Positions 6,764-13,582 of a stretch of DNA of 44,176 nucleotides are shown in pieces (the stretch's first letter is position 1; each line of letters opens with the position of its first letter). The DNA is taken from assembly GCA_023419535.1 (NCBI GenBank), contig JAEZXX010000048.1:1-44176 (forward strand), read 5' to 3'. Origin of the DNA: Pseudomonadota bacterium. Lineage in GTDB: Bacteria; Pseudomonadota; Alphaproteobacteria; Rhizobiales; Rhizobiaceae. The notes under the pieces were generated by a model. The model saw nothing but the letters and a program-made list of their open reading frames with translations. It searched no databases and had not been told where the DNA came from. The position numbers were made by a program, and so were the translations under genes.

Positions 6764-7362
6764 TGGCTGGCGATCTCTATTTCATGATCGAAGGCGGCAA
6801 GGCCCTCGACCTCGTCAAAGCGCACATCGCGAAGGTCAAAGATACGGACGCGTTCAATCGCGCCGTCTGTGAAGAGTTGGGCGTTCGTCGCTTCTGGCCG
6901 TCGGTCAGCAATGGCGTGGTTCGGGGCGTCGTGTTCGAAGGTGCAGTTCACCCGGAATTCAAGAAGCCCAACCGGCAGGGAGGCTCTACGCCAAAAAAAG
7001 GCACCGAATGGGATCGGCGCTTTCAGGCTCACGAGGGCTTCGACAAGTTCGGTTACACCATCGCTGAGTCGATGGGCGTCCCGACCGACATCAACTACAC
7101 CTTTGAAGGCGGGCACGGAGGAGGGGCTGTTGGTAGCGGCTTCCGGGCCGGTGGCTTCTTGTTCTTATCCGAGGACGGACCCTACGCCTGCTGGTTCCCC
7201 GACGTGGTCGCCGCCGTCAGGGAACACGAAGCTCGAGGCCATACCGTCAAGGAGCCGGCCAAGAGCTGGAAGCCTGAGATCGACGGTGCCCGCCCCATCC
7301 TCAAGGAGGAATGGGAGCTTCTCGTCGCTGAGCACAAGCTGAGCGAAGCGAGGGCCGCATAA
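6763..7362 (+). CDS. Hypothetical recombination-module protein, 199 aa
   Basis: GGAGG at 6751-6755 best fits ATG 6763 (seven-base spacing); GTG 6760 is also in frame. The protein has a helical N-terminus, a basic central stretch rich in Gly (HPEFKKPNRQGGSTPKKGTEWDRRF) and a C-terminal segment with paired aromatics (ACWFPDVVAAV). It may be one of the DUF5420-like phage proteins, but that is only a suspicion. It is coupled to the nuclease gene by TAATG. Confidence 0.65.
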   Translation: MAGDLYFMIEGGKALDLVKAHIAKVKDTDAFNRAVCEELGVRRFWPSVSNGVVRGVVFEGAVHPEFKKPNRQGGSTPKKGTEWDRRFQAHEGFDKFGYTIAESMGVPTDINYTFEGGHGGGAVGSGFRAGGFLFLSEDGPYACWFPDVVAAVREHEARGHTVKEPAKSWKPEIDGARPILKEEWELLVAEHKLSEARAA

Positions 7363-8321
7363 TGCCCGCCCTCAACCTCCCACCCATGTCCGCCACCGTT
7401 GCGGCCATCGACGCCGCCCTGGCCGACCGCCAGCGCCCCCGCCATCAGCGGCGCCTCTCCGGCTCGATGATCGGCAAGGAGTGCGAGCGCGCGATCTGGT
7501 TCCAGTTCCGCTGGTCCTACGAGCCCGAACTCTTCTCCGGCCAGATGCTCCGCTTGTTCGAGACTGGGCATGTCCGCGAGTCCCGTGTCATGGCCGAGCT
7601 GGCGCTCGTTGGCATCAAAGCGACGGACCGCGACCCCGAGACCGGCGATCAGTGGACGTTCACCGAGCTCGACGGCCACTTCGTCGTGAAGGTGGACGGC
7701 CTCGCCACGGGTTTTGTCGAGGCCCCGAAAGCGCAGCACATCGTCGGCATCAAGACGATGAACGAGGCGAATTTCAAGGAACTCACGAAGCACGGCATCG
7801 CCGAGTCCAAACCCGAGCACATGGCCCAGGCCCAAGCCGAAATGCACTGCGCCGGGATCGATCGCTTCTTCTACTACGCCGTGAACAAGAACACGGACGA
7901 GGTCTATGCCGGCGCCGACGTTCGAATTCGGTATGACGTCCAGCGGGCAACGGCCCTGATGGCAAAGGCCGAGCGCGTACTGAATGCCGCTCGGCCGCCT
8001 GAGCGGCATCCATTCTATCCTAATGGCCGGGCTTGCCGGTTCTGCAAAGCGAAGAACGTCTGCCACAGCTCCGCCTTCGCCCCGCGCAACTGCCGCACCT
8101 GTCTTTTCTCGACCCCCGTCATGGGCGGCGAGGCCGAATGGCAGTGCGAGAAGCATGGCGCGATCCTGACGATTGAGGACCAGGAAGCCGGCTGCGGCGA
8201 ACACCTCTTCATCCCCGATCTCGTGCCGGGCGAGCAGGTTGATGCGGCGCAGGACGGCTCGTCGGTGACGTACCAAATGCCCGACGGCTCGTCCTGGATC
8301 GACGGGAGGGTGGCGGCATGA
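7362..8321 (+). CDS. PD-(D/E)XK nuclease-like protein, altered active site
   Basis: 319 aa, resembling phage RecB/Cas4-like exonucleases. An N-terminal helix SGSMIGKECERAIWF is followed by GHVRE, then the core VDG (D112) and, 17 residues later, GIKTMN. In relatives the second motif is usually E-x-K (EFKT/EIKT); here the glutamate is glycine at position 129 (codon GGC 7746-7748) while K131 remains. The C-terminus has a cysteine cluster (CRFCKAKNVC, then NCRTC) that could hold a metal or an Fe-S cluster. Its neighbours suggest double-strand end processing for Sak4-driven recombination, but catalysis may be lost. Confidence 0.78.
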   Translation: MPALNLPPMSATVAAIDAALADRQRPRHQRRLSGSMIGKECERAIWFQFRWSYEPELFSGQMLRLFETGHVRESRVMAELALVGIKATDRDPETGDQWTFTELDGHFVVKVDGLATGFVEAPKAQHIVGIKTMNEANFKELTKHGIAESKPEHMAQAQAEMHCAGIDRFFYYAVNKNTDEVYAGADVRIRYDVQRATALMAKAERVLNAARPPERHPFYPNGRACRFCKAKNVCHSSAFAPRNCRTCLFSTPVMGGEAEWQCEKHGAILTIEDQEAGCGEHLFIPDLVPGEQVDAAQDGSSVTYQMPDGSSWIDGRVAA

Positions 8322-8611
8322 CGTCGATCCCGAACATCGGCCATCCGAACGACCTGAGGCCCCAGACACGCAAGTTCGCCGGCCATGACGACACGTTCGT
8401 CAACGCAGACGGCGTGATCGAGATCTGCCGGCGCATCAACACCCCGCAGGCGAAGGCGATCTACAAAGCCTTCCGCAAGCGCTTGGTCGAAATCCGCGCC
8501 AGCCACCCCGATCTGCCTGCCGCGAAGCAGCGCTCGCGCGCCTTACTCTCTGCCATTGAGGACAACGGGTGGAGCCTCGCGATCACCACCACGCCGGGAG
8601 GTGCGGCATGA
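8318..8611 (+). CDS. Hypothetical protein, 97 aa
   Basis: A small soluble protein, coupled by ATGA to both the nuclease and dCTP deaminase genes. The centre (GVIEICRRINTPQAKAIYKAFRKRLVEIR) is helical and basic. I see no catalytic motif. Position suggests a role in DNA metabolism, nothing more. Confidence 0.62.
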   Translation: MTSIPNIGHPNDLRPQTRKFAGHDDTFVNADGVIEICRRINTPQAKAIYKAFRKRLVEIRASHPDLPAAKQRSRALLSAIEDNGWSLAITTTPGGAA

Positions 8612-9060
8612 CCATCCTCTCCGGCCAGACCATTCGCCGCCTGAAGCCGATCTCGCCATTCATCGAGCGGACCGAGACGCACGGCATGACCGCCGGCCTC
8701 TCGCACTGCGGCTATGACATCCGCATCCGCGAGACGTTCACGCTCCGCTCCGGCGAGTTCAGGATCGCCTCGACGATCGAGCGCTTCGACATGCCGAACG
8801 ACGTCATGGCGATCGTCCATGACAAGAGCACGTGGGCCCGGCGCGGCCTCTCCGTCTTCAACACCGTCATCGAACCGGGCTGGAACGGCTACCTCACGCT
8901 CGAGCTCGTCAACAACAGCTTCCGCCCGCTCCGCATCGAGGCCGGAATGCCGATCGCGCAGATCGTCTTCCACCGCCTGGACGAGCCGGTCGAGGGCTAC
9001 GCCGGCAAGTATCAGAACCAAGCCGGACGCCCCGTCGAAGCCATCTTGGAGGATGCGTGA
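8608..9060 (+). CDS. dcd: dCTP deaminase / dUTPase-fold protein
   Basis: 150 aa of the trimeric dUTPase/dCTP-deaminase fold. Signatures are HCGYDIRIRE, HDKSTWARRGLSVFNTVIEPGWNGYLTLELVNN and GMPIAQIVFHRL; the Glu in LTLELVN is where the deaminase has its catalytic glutamate. It should convert dCTP to dUTP (or directly to dUMP in bifunctional forms), supplying dUMP for the ThyX encoded 218 bases downstream. ATG 8608 is ATGA-coupled to the gene before and preceded by GGGAGG. Confidence 0.88.
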   Translation: MTILSGQTIRRLKPISPFIERTETHGMTAGLSHCGYDIRIRETFTLRSGEFRIASTIERFDMPNDVMAIVHDKSTWARRGLSVFNTVIEPGWNGYLTLELVNNSFRPLRIEAGMPIAQIVFHRLDEPVEGYAGKYQNQAGRPVEAILEDA

Positions 9061-9281
9061 TGTCCGACGCCGTGAACCATCCTCGGCATTACACCGCCCA
9101 TCCTTCGGGCGTGGAGTGCATCACCGTCACCGAGCACATGGGGTTCAACGTCGGCAACGCCGTAAAATACCTCTGGCGTGCCGGCCTGAAGTCCGAAAAC
9201 GCGATCGAGGATCTTGAGAAGGCGCGTTGGTACGTCTCTCGCGAGATCGAGCGACAGAAGACGATGGGAGGCCAGGCATGA
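9060..9281 (+). CDS. DUF3310 protein, putative nucleotide kinase-like
   Basis: 73 aa with the DUF3310 signature NHPRHYTAHPSGVECITVTEHMGFNVGNAVKYLWRAGLKSENAIEDLEKARWYV. The family is annotated by homology as nucleotide-kinase-like in phages, but its biochemistry is not settled. It sits between dCTP deaminase and ThyX with ATGA overlaps on both sides, which supports a role in thymidylate supply. Confidence 0.85.
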   Translation: MSDAVNHPRHYTAHPSGVECITVTEHMGFNVGNAVKYLWRAGLKSENAIEDLEKARWYVSREIERQKTMGGQA

Positions 9282-9928
9282 CCTCCGCCCGTGTCGTCGC
9301 GATCACCGCGCCCATGATCCCGGAATGCGTCACGGCAGGCGAGTTCATCGCCTACGCCGCGCGCGTCTCGAACCCTGCCAATCAGGCGAACGCGCTGACG
9401 GCGCCGAAGCTGTTGGCCTACCTCATCCGCAACCGGCACTGGTCTCCGTTCGAGATGGCGTCGGCCACGGTCGAGGTCGTCACGACGCGCGACATCGCTC
9501 GCCAACTTCTTCGGCACCGGTCGTTCTCCTTCCAGGAGTTCAGCCAGCGTTATGCCGAGGTCGAGGCGGAACCGGTTGTCCGTGAAGCCCGTATGCAGGA
9601 TCCGAAGAACCGGCAGAGCAGCCTCGCATCGGAGAGCCGCGCGCTGGATGACTGGTGGGAGAACCGCCAGGAGTTCGTTTCCCAGGTCGCAACGGACACG
9701 TATCGCGCGGCGATCGCGCGCGGCATCGCCAAGGAAGTCGCTCGTGCCGTCCTGCCCGAAGGCCTCACGCCCTCGACGCTCTACGTCGCTGGCACCTTTC
9801 GGTCCTGGCTCCACTACCTTGACGTTCGCGAGGAGGAGGGGACGCAGAAGGAGCACCGCGAGCTAGCCAGCGCGATCCGGTCGGCACTGGCGACGGCTGA
9901 GCCTCTGATTTTCGGAGGCCGGCCATGA
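9278..9928 (+). CDS. thyX: Flavin-dependent thymidylate synthase
   Basis: 216 aa. The ThyX motif RHRxxSxxxxSxR is intact as RHRSFSFQEFSQR (residues 79-91), and the C-terminal TLYVAGTFRSWLHYLDVR helix carries the substrate-binding arginines. ThyX methylates dUMP to dTMP using methylenetetrahydrofolate and FAD/NADPH. With dCTP deaminase and DUF3310 upstream it forms a phage thymidylate pathway. The stop overlaps a vestigial start codon (ATGA) discussed in the next entry. Confidence 0.93.
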   Translation: MTSARVVAITAPMIPECVTAGEFIAYAARVSNPANQANALTAPKLLAYLIRNRHWSPFEMASATVEVVTTRDIARQLLRHRSFSFQEFSQRYAEVEAEPVVREARMQDPKNRQSSLASESRALDDWWENRQEFVSQVATDTYRAAIARGIAKEVARAVLPEGLTPSTLYVAGTFRSWLHYLDVREEEGTQKEHRELASAIRSALATAEPLIFGGRP

Positions 9929-9969
9929 CCCTCACCCTCCGACCCTACCAGCGCGAGGTGAACTCGTGA
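9925..9969 (+). pseudogene. Displaced 5' end of the SF2 helicase gene
   Basis: ATG 9925, coupled to the thyX stop, opens a 14-codon frame MTLTLRPYQREVNS that ends at TGA 9967-9969. The LRPYQxE core is the same as the beginning of the helicase at 10364 (MNLRPYQSES). This looks like the original helicase start, cut off by insertion of the 9966-10367 gene. Nearly every shared codon differs at its third base between the two copies. Confidence 0.7.
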
Positions 9970-10367
9970 CCGCATCGAGAAACCTTCGGGACACCGTCGC
10001 GCGCAAGGCCGCTAAGGCGAGCGGATCGCCCCGTTACTTCACCGGCCGTCCTTGCACAAACGGCCACATCGCGGAACGCCAGACGGCGAATGGCTCGTGC
10101 CTCGCATGCGTCGCGCTGAAGAAGTCGGCAGCGGACGCGAAGCACTACGAAAAGAATGCCGACAAGATCAAACAAAACGTCCGCGAATGGAGAGAGGCGA
10201 ACCGAGACCACGTCCTCCAGTATGACAGCAATCGGTGGTTCGCGAACCATGAGCAGAACCTTCAGCTCTGCAAAGTTCGATCTGCTCGACACACCGAAAA
10301 GCGTCGCCTGAACCGTGAGTTCGATCACTTCATGGCCCAACTCGAAGCCGAAGAGGCCGTGTCGTGA
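9966..10367 (+). CDS. Endonuclease VII-like zinc-finger fragment, inserted
   Basis: 133 aa. Residues about 20-48 (SPRYFTGRPCTNGHIAERQ, then NGSCLACVALKK) match the N-terminal CxNGH...CxxC finger found in phage recombination endonuclease VII/HNH proteins. The rest is a charged Tyr/Asn/Lys helix region (HYEKNADKIKQNVREWREANRDH) without the expected catalytic HNH or Endo VII half. It splits the helicase start from the helicase body. It could be a reduced homing element or a free-standing DNA-binding protein. GTG 9966 overlaps the stop of the remnant (GTGA). Confidence 0.68.
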   Translation: MTASRNLRDTVARKAAKASGSPRYFTGRPCTNGHIAERQTANGSCLACVALKKSAADAKHYEKNADKIKQNVREWREANRDHVLQYDSNRWFANHEQNLQLCKVRSARHTEKRRLNREFDHFMAQLEAEEAVS

Positions 10368-11986
10368 ACCTGCGTCCGTACCAATCCGAATCCATCCAGG
10401 CGGTGCTCGACTATTGGGAGGAGGGCGGGCGAAACCCTCTCGTCGATCTCGCCACCGGCACCGGCAAGAGCGTCGTCATCGCCAACCTGACGAAGCAGCT
10501 TCTCGCGACCTACCCGGACTTGCGCGTCCTCATGCTCGTGCATGTAAAAGAGCTCGTCGAACAGAACTTTCGCGCGCTTCTCCGCGTCTGGCCTGACGCG
10601 CCGATTGGCCTCTACAGCGCCGGCCTTGGCAAGCGGGACGCGCATCATCGCATCGTCTTCGCCTCGATTCAGTCGGTGTTCCGAAAGGCGACCGCTCTCG
10701 GTCGTCGCGATCTCGTCCTGATCGATGAGGCGCACCTCGTGCCGAACAGCGGAAATGGGATGTATTCGAAGCTCCTGTCGGACCTCGAAGCGCACCCCGA
10801 TTCCGATCTTCGCGTCTGCGGCTTCACCGCGACGCCATATCGAATGCAGAGCGGCCGCCTGGACGATGGCGATGATCGCCTCTTCCACAAGACCGTCTAT
10901 TCCTACGGGATCGGCGCCGGGATCGAGGACGGCTTTCTGTCGCCCCTAATCTCGAAGGCGTCAGCATCGGAAATCGACGTCTCGAAGGTCGAGCGGCGTG
11001 GCGGTGAGTTCGTGTCCGGCGCACTCGAAGCGGCGGCCATGACCGACGAGCTCACCGCCTCGGCCGTGGACGAGACAATCCGCTTTGGCTCCGACCGACG
11101 GTCTTGGCTCGTGTTCTGTGCCGGCGTTGCGCACGCAACGAAGGTCCGTGACGTCATGCGCTCGCGTGGGATCGTCGCGGAAATGGTCTCGGGCGAGACA
11201 TCCCAAGGTGAGCGCGATCGCATCATCCGCGAGTTCCGCGAGGGCCGAATTCAGTGCCTGACGAACGCGAACCTGTTCACTACGGGGTTCGATGCGCCAG
11301 CGACCGACCTCGTGGTCATGCTTCGCCCAACACTCTCGACCGGTCTCTACGTTCAAATCGTCGGGCGTGGCACCCGCATGGCGCCAGGGAAGGAGAATTG
11401 TCTCGTTCTCGATTTCGCCGGCAACGTGCGCCGGCATGGCCCGGTCGATGCCGTGTCGGTTCTGCCGAAAGGTCGCGATGGGTCGCGGACAACGGTCGAT
11501 GCGGTCCGCGCGAAGGAGTGCCCGCAGTGCGAATCCCTCGCCGCACTCAACGCCCGGACCTGCCGGACGTGCGGCCACGAATGGGAGATTGAGGAGAAGC
11601 CGCGCCACGAAGCGGAGGCTGACGGGACTACTGGGATTTTGTCCTCCGAGGCAGTTCCACCCCAGACCATCCCCGTCCTCTCCTGGGATTGGAAGCGCTG
11701 GCAGAAGGAGGGTTCGCCCGACTCGATCCGCGTCACCTACATCGCCGGTCTCAGCCGCTACAACGAGTGGGTCTGTCCCGCGCATGGCGGCTATGCCGGC
11801 CAGAGGGCCGCGGAATGGTGGGCTCGGCATGGCGGGGCGGTCCCGGCGCCGAAGTCGGTCGAGGAGGCAATCGAGCGTCGCGCCGAACTCACCGTGCCTT
11901 CCACCGTCTCGATCAAGCCGTCCAAGTCGAACCCTCGCTATCACGACATCGTCGCCCGCTCGTTCGATCAGCGGAGGGCGGCATAA
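10364..11986 (+). CDS. SF2 DEAH-box helicase with zinc ribbon
   Basis: 540 aa, GTG start coupled to the gene before. Motifs in order: LRPYQ near the N-terminus, Walker A ATGTGKS (30-36), DEAH (121-124), TATPYR, the C-terminal RecA-like domain ending in QIVGRGTRMAPGKENCLVLDFAGN, then a zinc ribbon (CPQC 386-389 and CRTCGHEW). The extreme C-terminus (about 440-540) is an extra domain seen in phage helicases of this group. It presumably unwinds DNA or remodels forks during phage replication and recombination. Confidence 0.9.
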   Translation: MNLRPYQSESIQAVLDYWEEGGRNPLVDLATGTGKSVVIANLTKQLLATYPDLRVLMLVHVKELVEQNFRALLRVWPDAPIGLYSAGLGKRDAHHRIVFASIQSVFRKATALGRRDLVLIDEAHLVPNSGNGMYSKLLSDLEAHPDSDLRVCGFTATPYRMQSGRLDDGDDRLFHKTVYSYGIGAGIEDGFLSPLISKASASEIDVSKVERRGGEFVSGALEAAAMTDELTASAVDETIRFGSDRRSWLVFCAGVAHATKVRDVMRSRGIVAEMVSGETSQGERDRIIREFREGRIQCLTNANLFTTGFDAPATDLVVMLRPTLSTGLYVQIVGRGTRMAPGKENCLVLDFAGNVRRHGPVDAVSVLPKGRDGSRTTVDAVRAKECPQCESLAALNARTCRTCGHEWEIEEKPRHEAEADGTTGILSSEAVPPQTIPVLSWDWKRWQKEGSPDSIRVTYIAGLSRYNEWVCPAHGGYAGQRAAEWWARHGGAVPAPKSVEEAIERRAELTVPSTVSIKPSKSNPRYHDIVARSFDQRRAA

Positions 11987-12600
11987 TGGCCGGCTCCGAA
12001 GCTGAGAACGATATCTGGGAAGCGGTGGTCCAGCGCCTCCGCACCCTCCTGCCGACGGCTCGCATCATCCACGAGCTCAACGTCGAGCAGGGTACGGTCC
12101 GAGCCGACATCGCTGCCGTTAGCGTCGACACCTTGTACCTCTTTGAACTGAAATCTGCTCGCGACAAGCTTCATCGGCTGCCGGCGCAAATCCAACTCTT
12201 CCGCCCTGTCTGTCACGGCCTCGTGGTCGTCGCTGACAAGAAGTGGTGCGGCGGGGCTGCCGGCTATCCGAACTGTGATGCGGCCAAGATCATGGCCTTC
12301 CATCATCTGCCATCGTCACACCTTTGGCGGTGGCCGGAACCGGCAGATCGGTTCGCGCTGAATTGCTGGCGGCTGCCCCGACCGACCCCGCCCTGGGGCC
12401 ATCGGATGCTTCGCCTGCTCTGGGCCGACGAGTTGCGCCAGGAGTGCCGCGCTGCCGGGCTCGCGGTGAACAGCAAGACGACGGGGCGAGATGCAGCCCT
12501 GTCACTCGCCCACCACCTCACCGGCGCCGATCTCACCCGCGCCGTCTGTCGCCAGCTGCGCCAACGGACCTTCGCCCAGGCGGACGAGGTGGCGGCATGA
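11986..12600 (+). CDS. Putative PD-(D/E)XK nuclease (MmcB/sce7726-like)
   Basis: 204 aa. An N-terminal helix is followed by IIHELNVEQGTVRADIAAV and LYLFELKSARDKLHRLPAQIQLF, giving the core D41-x12-E54-x-K56 of the PD-(D/E)XK fold; the trailing RDKLHRLPAQI..F helix is typical of MmcB- and sce7726-type proteins. The C-terminal 80 residues are helical with several Trp and Cys. Unlike the protein at 7362, its catalytic triad appears complete. It starts in the helicase stop (TAATG). Confidence 0.7.
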   Translation: MAGSEAENDIWEAVVQRLRTLLPTARIIHELNVEQGTVRADIAAVSVDTLYLFELKSARDKLHRLPAQIQLFRPVCHGLVVVADKKWCGGAAGYPNCDAAKIMAFHHLPSSHLWRWPEPADRFALNCWRLPRPTPPWGHRMLRLLWADELRQECRAAGLAVNSKTTGRDAALSLAHHLTGADLTRAVCRQLRQRTFAQADEVAA

Positions 12601-12818
12601 AGAAGCGCGGGAGCAGAAATTGGGACGGAGCGCAGTTGCGCTGCCCGGTCTGCGGATCATTCCGCCTTCAAACCAAGGAGACGCGGTCTCACCGAGCATC
12701 GGTTCGGCGCCGACGGTCATGCTTCGATTGCGACTACCGCTTCTTCACCGCCGAGGTGTGGAGCGATCGCGACTGCAAACCCATCGAACCGGACTACTCC
12801 GATGCCCCGCGCCTCTGA
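12597..12818 (+). CDS. NrdR-like zinc-ribbon protein
   Basis: 73 aa. RCPVCGSFRLQTKETRSHRASVRRRRSCFDCDYRFFTAE has the spacing and SxxxRRRRxCxxCxxRFxTxE pattern of the NrdR zinc ribbon, without NrdR's ATP-cone. Such stand-alone ribbons are common in phages and may bind DNA or a polymerase component. It is coupled by ATGA to the preceding gene. Confidence 0.75.
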   Translation: MKKRGSRNWDGAQLRCPVCGSFRLQTKETRSHRASVRRRRSCFDCDYRFFTAEVWSDRDCKPIEPDYSDAPRL

Positions 12819-12860
12819 CCCAGCCATCTGCGCTGTGAACATAACTAGGAGGGCATGACG

Positions 12861-13226
12861 GTGGCGAAGCCGAAAAACATGACCCCTGAGCAAGAAGCTG
12901 AATGGAAGGAAGCGAGAAAACGATATCTCGCCGACTACTCCAAGACTGACGAGGCAAAACAAAAAGCCAAGGCCAGATCCGACCGATATCGCGAGAAGGA
13001 CGGAATACGCGCTCGAGACAATGCGAAAAAGCGCGAAATTCTAGCGAACGACGAGGAAGCCAAACGCCGACATTTTGAGAGCAAAGCTGAATGGGCGAAA
13101 ACCGAAACTGGTCGCCAGAAGGGGCGAGAATGGTCGCGGCGATATGCTGGCACCAAGCGTGAAGAGAAGGAATTCCTTCGCTTCATGGAGAGGTACGAGC
13201 GTCGCGAACCGGAGGTTCTGTCATGA
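12861..13226 (+). CDS. Highly charged helical protein, possible insertion
   Basis: 121 aa, almost all Lys/Arg/Glu/Ala/Asp. AGGAGGG at 12847-12853 is one base from ATG 12855 but seven bases from GTG 12861, so GTG is preferred. The protein resembles the charged tail region of Endonuclease VII-like fragments. Its C-terminus (KEFLRFMERYERREPEVLS) parallels that of the 9966-10367 product (REFDHFMAQLEAEEAVS). The DNA here is visibly more A-rich than its neighbours. No catalytic motif is seen. Confidence 0.66.
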   Translation: MAKPKNMTPEQEAEWKEARKRYLADYSKTDEAKQKAKARSDRYREKDGIRARDNAKKREILANDEEAKRRHFESKAEWAKTETGRQKGREWSRRYAGTKREEKEFLRFMERYERREPEVLS

Positions 13227-13582
13227 ACCCGACCCGATTTGATCCGGCTATTTGCGGGGTCTGCGCCGGGCGTGGCGTTGGGATTGGATATTGCCCGCCT
13301 CCAATGCGCGGCCGCCCCTTTCGGCCAATCTGGCTATGCGACGATCCTCAATGCATTCCCATCGCGAAGGCGACCTACTCCATGTCTCAGCACGACTTCG
13401 ACAGGATCGAGCGCATGGCGACGCTTGAGGCCGGCCAGGGGCTCGAGAAGTTCTGCGACGAGATCGGCAAGACCGACTTCGCCGTCTTCTCGCAATCCGA
13501 GTTCGAGACGGCCATGCGCCGCGTGATCGAGGACTATCGCGGCGCTCTGGTCGGCAAGCTGCGCGACGAGGCGCCGTTCTGA
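13223..13582 (+). CDS. Cysteine-rich hypothetical protein (DUF6511-like?)
   Basis: 119 aa. The N-terminal third has CGVCAGRGVGIGYCPP and CDDPQC, a possible zinc site. The remainder is helical (FDRIERMATLEAGQGLEKFCDEIGKTDFAVFSQSEFETAMRRVIEDY). It may be a DUF6511-type phage protein, but I am not certain. It lies directly before the primase, coupled by TGATG, so a role in replication is plausible. Confidence 0.66.
   Translation: MNPTRFDPAICGVCAGRGVGIGYCPPPMRGRPFRPIWLCDDPQCIPIAKATYSMSQHDFDRIERMATLEAGQGLEKFCDEIGKTDFAVFSQSEFETAMRRVIEDYRGALVGKLRDEAPF

Noticed and set aside
7182..8369. A 395-aa minus-strand ORF opposite the nuclease gene
   Set aside because: It is a GC-rich shadow of the 7362-8321 gene: low-complexity Arg/His/Gly/Val composition, no ribosome site, no family, and it would run against a coupled operon.
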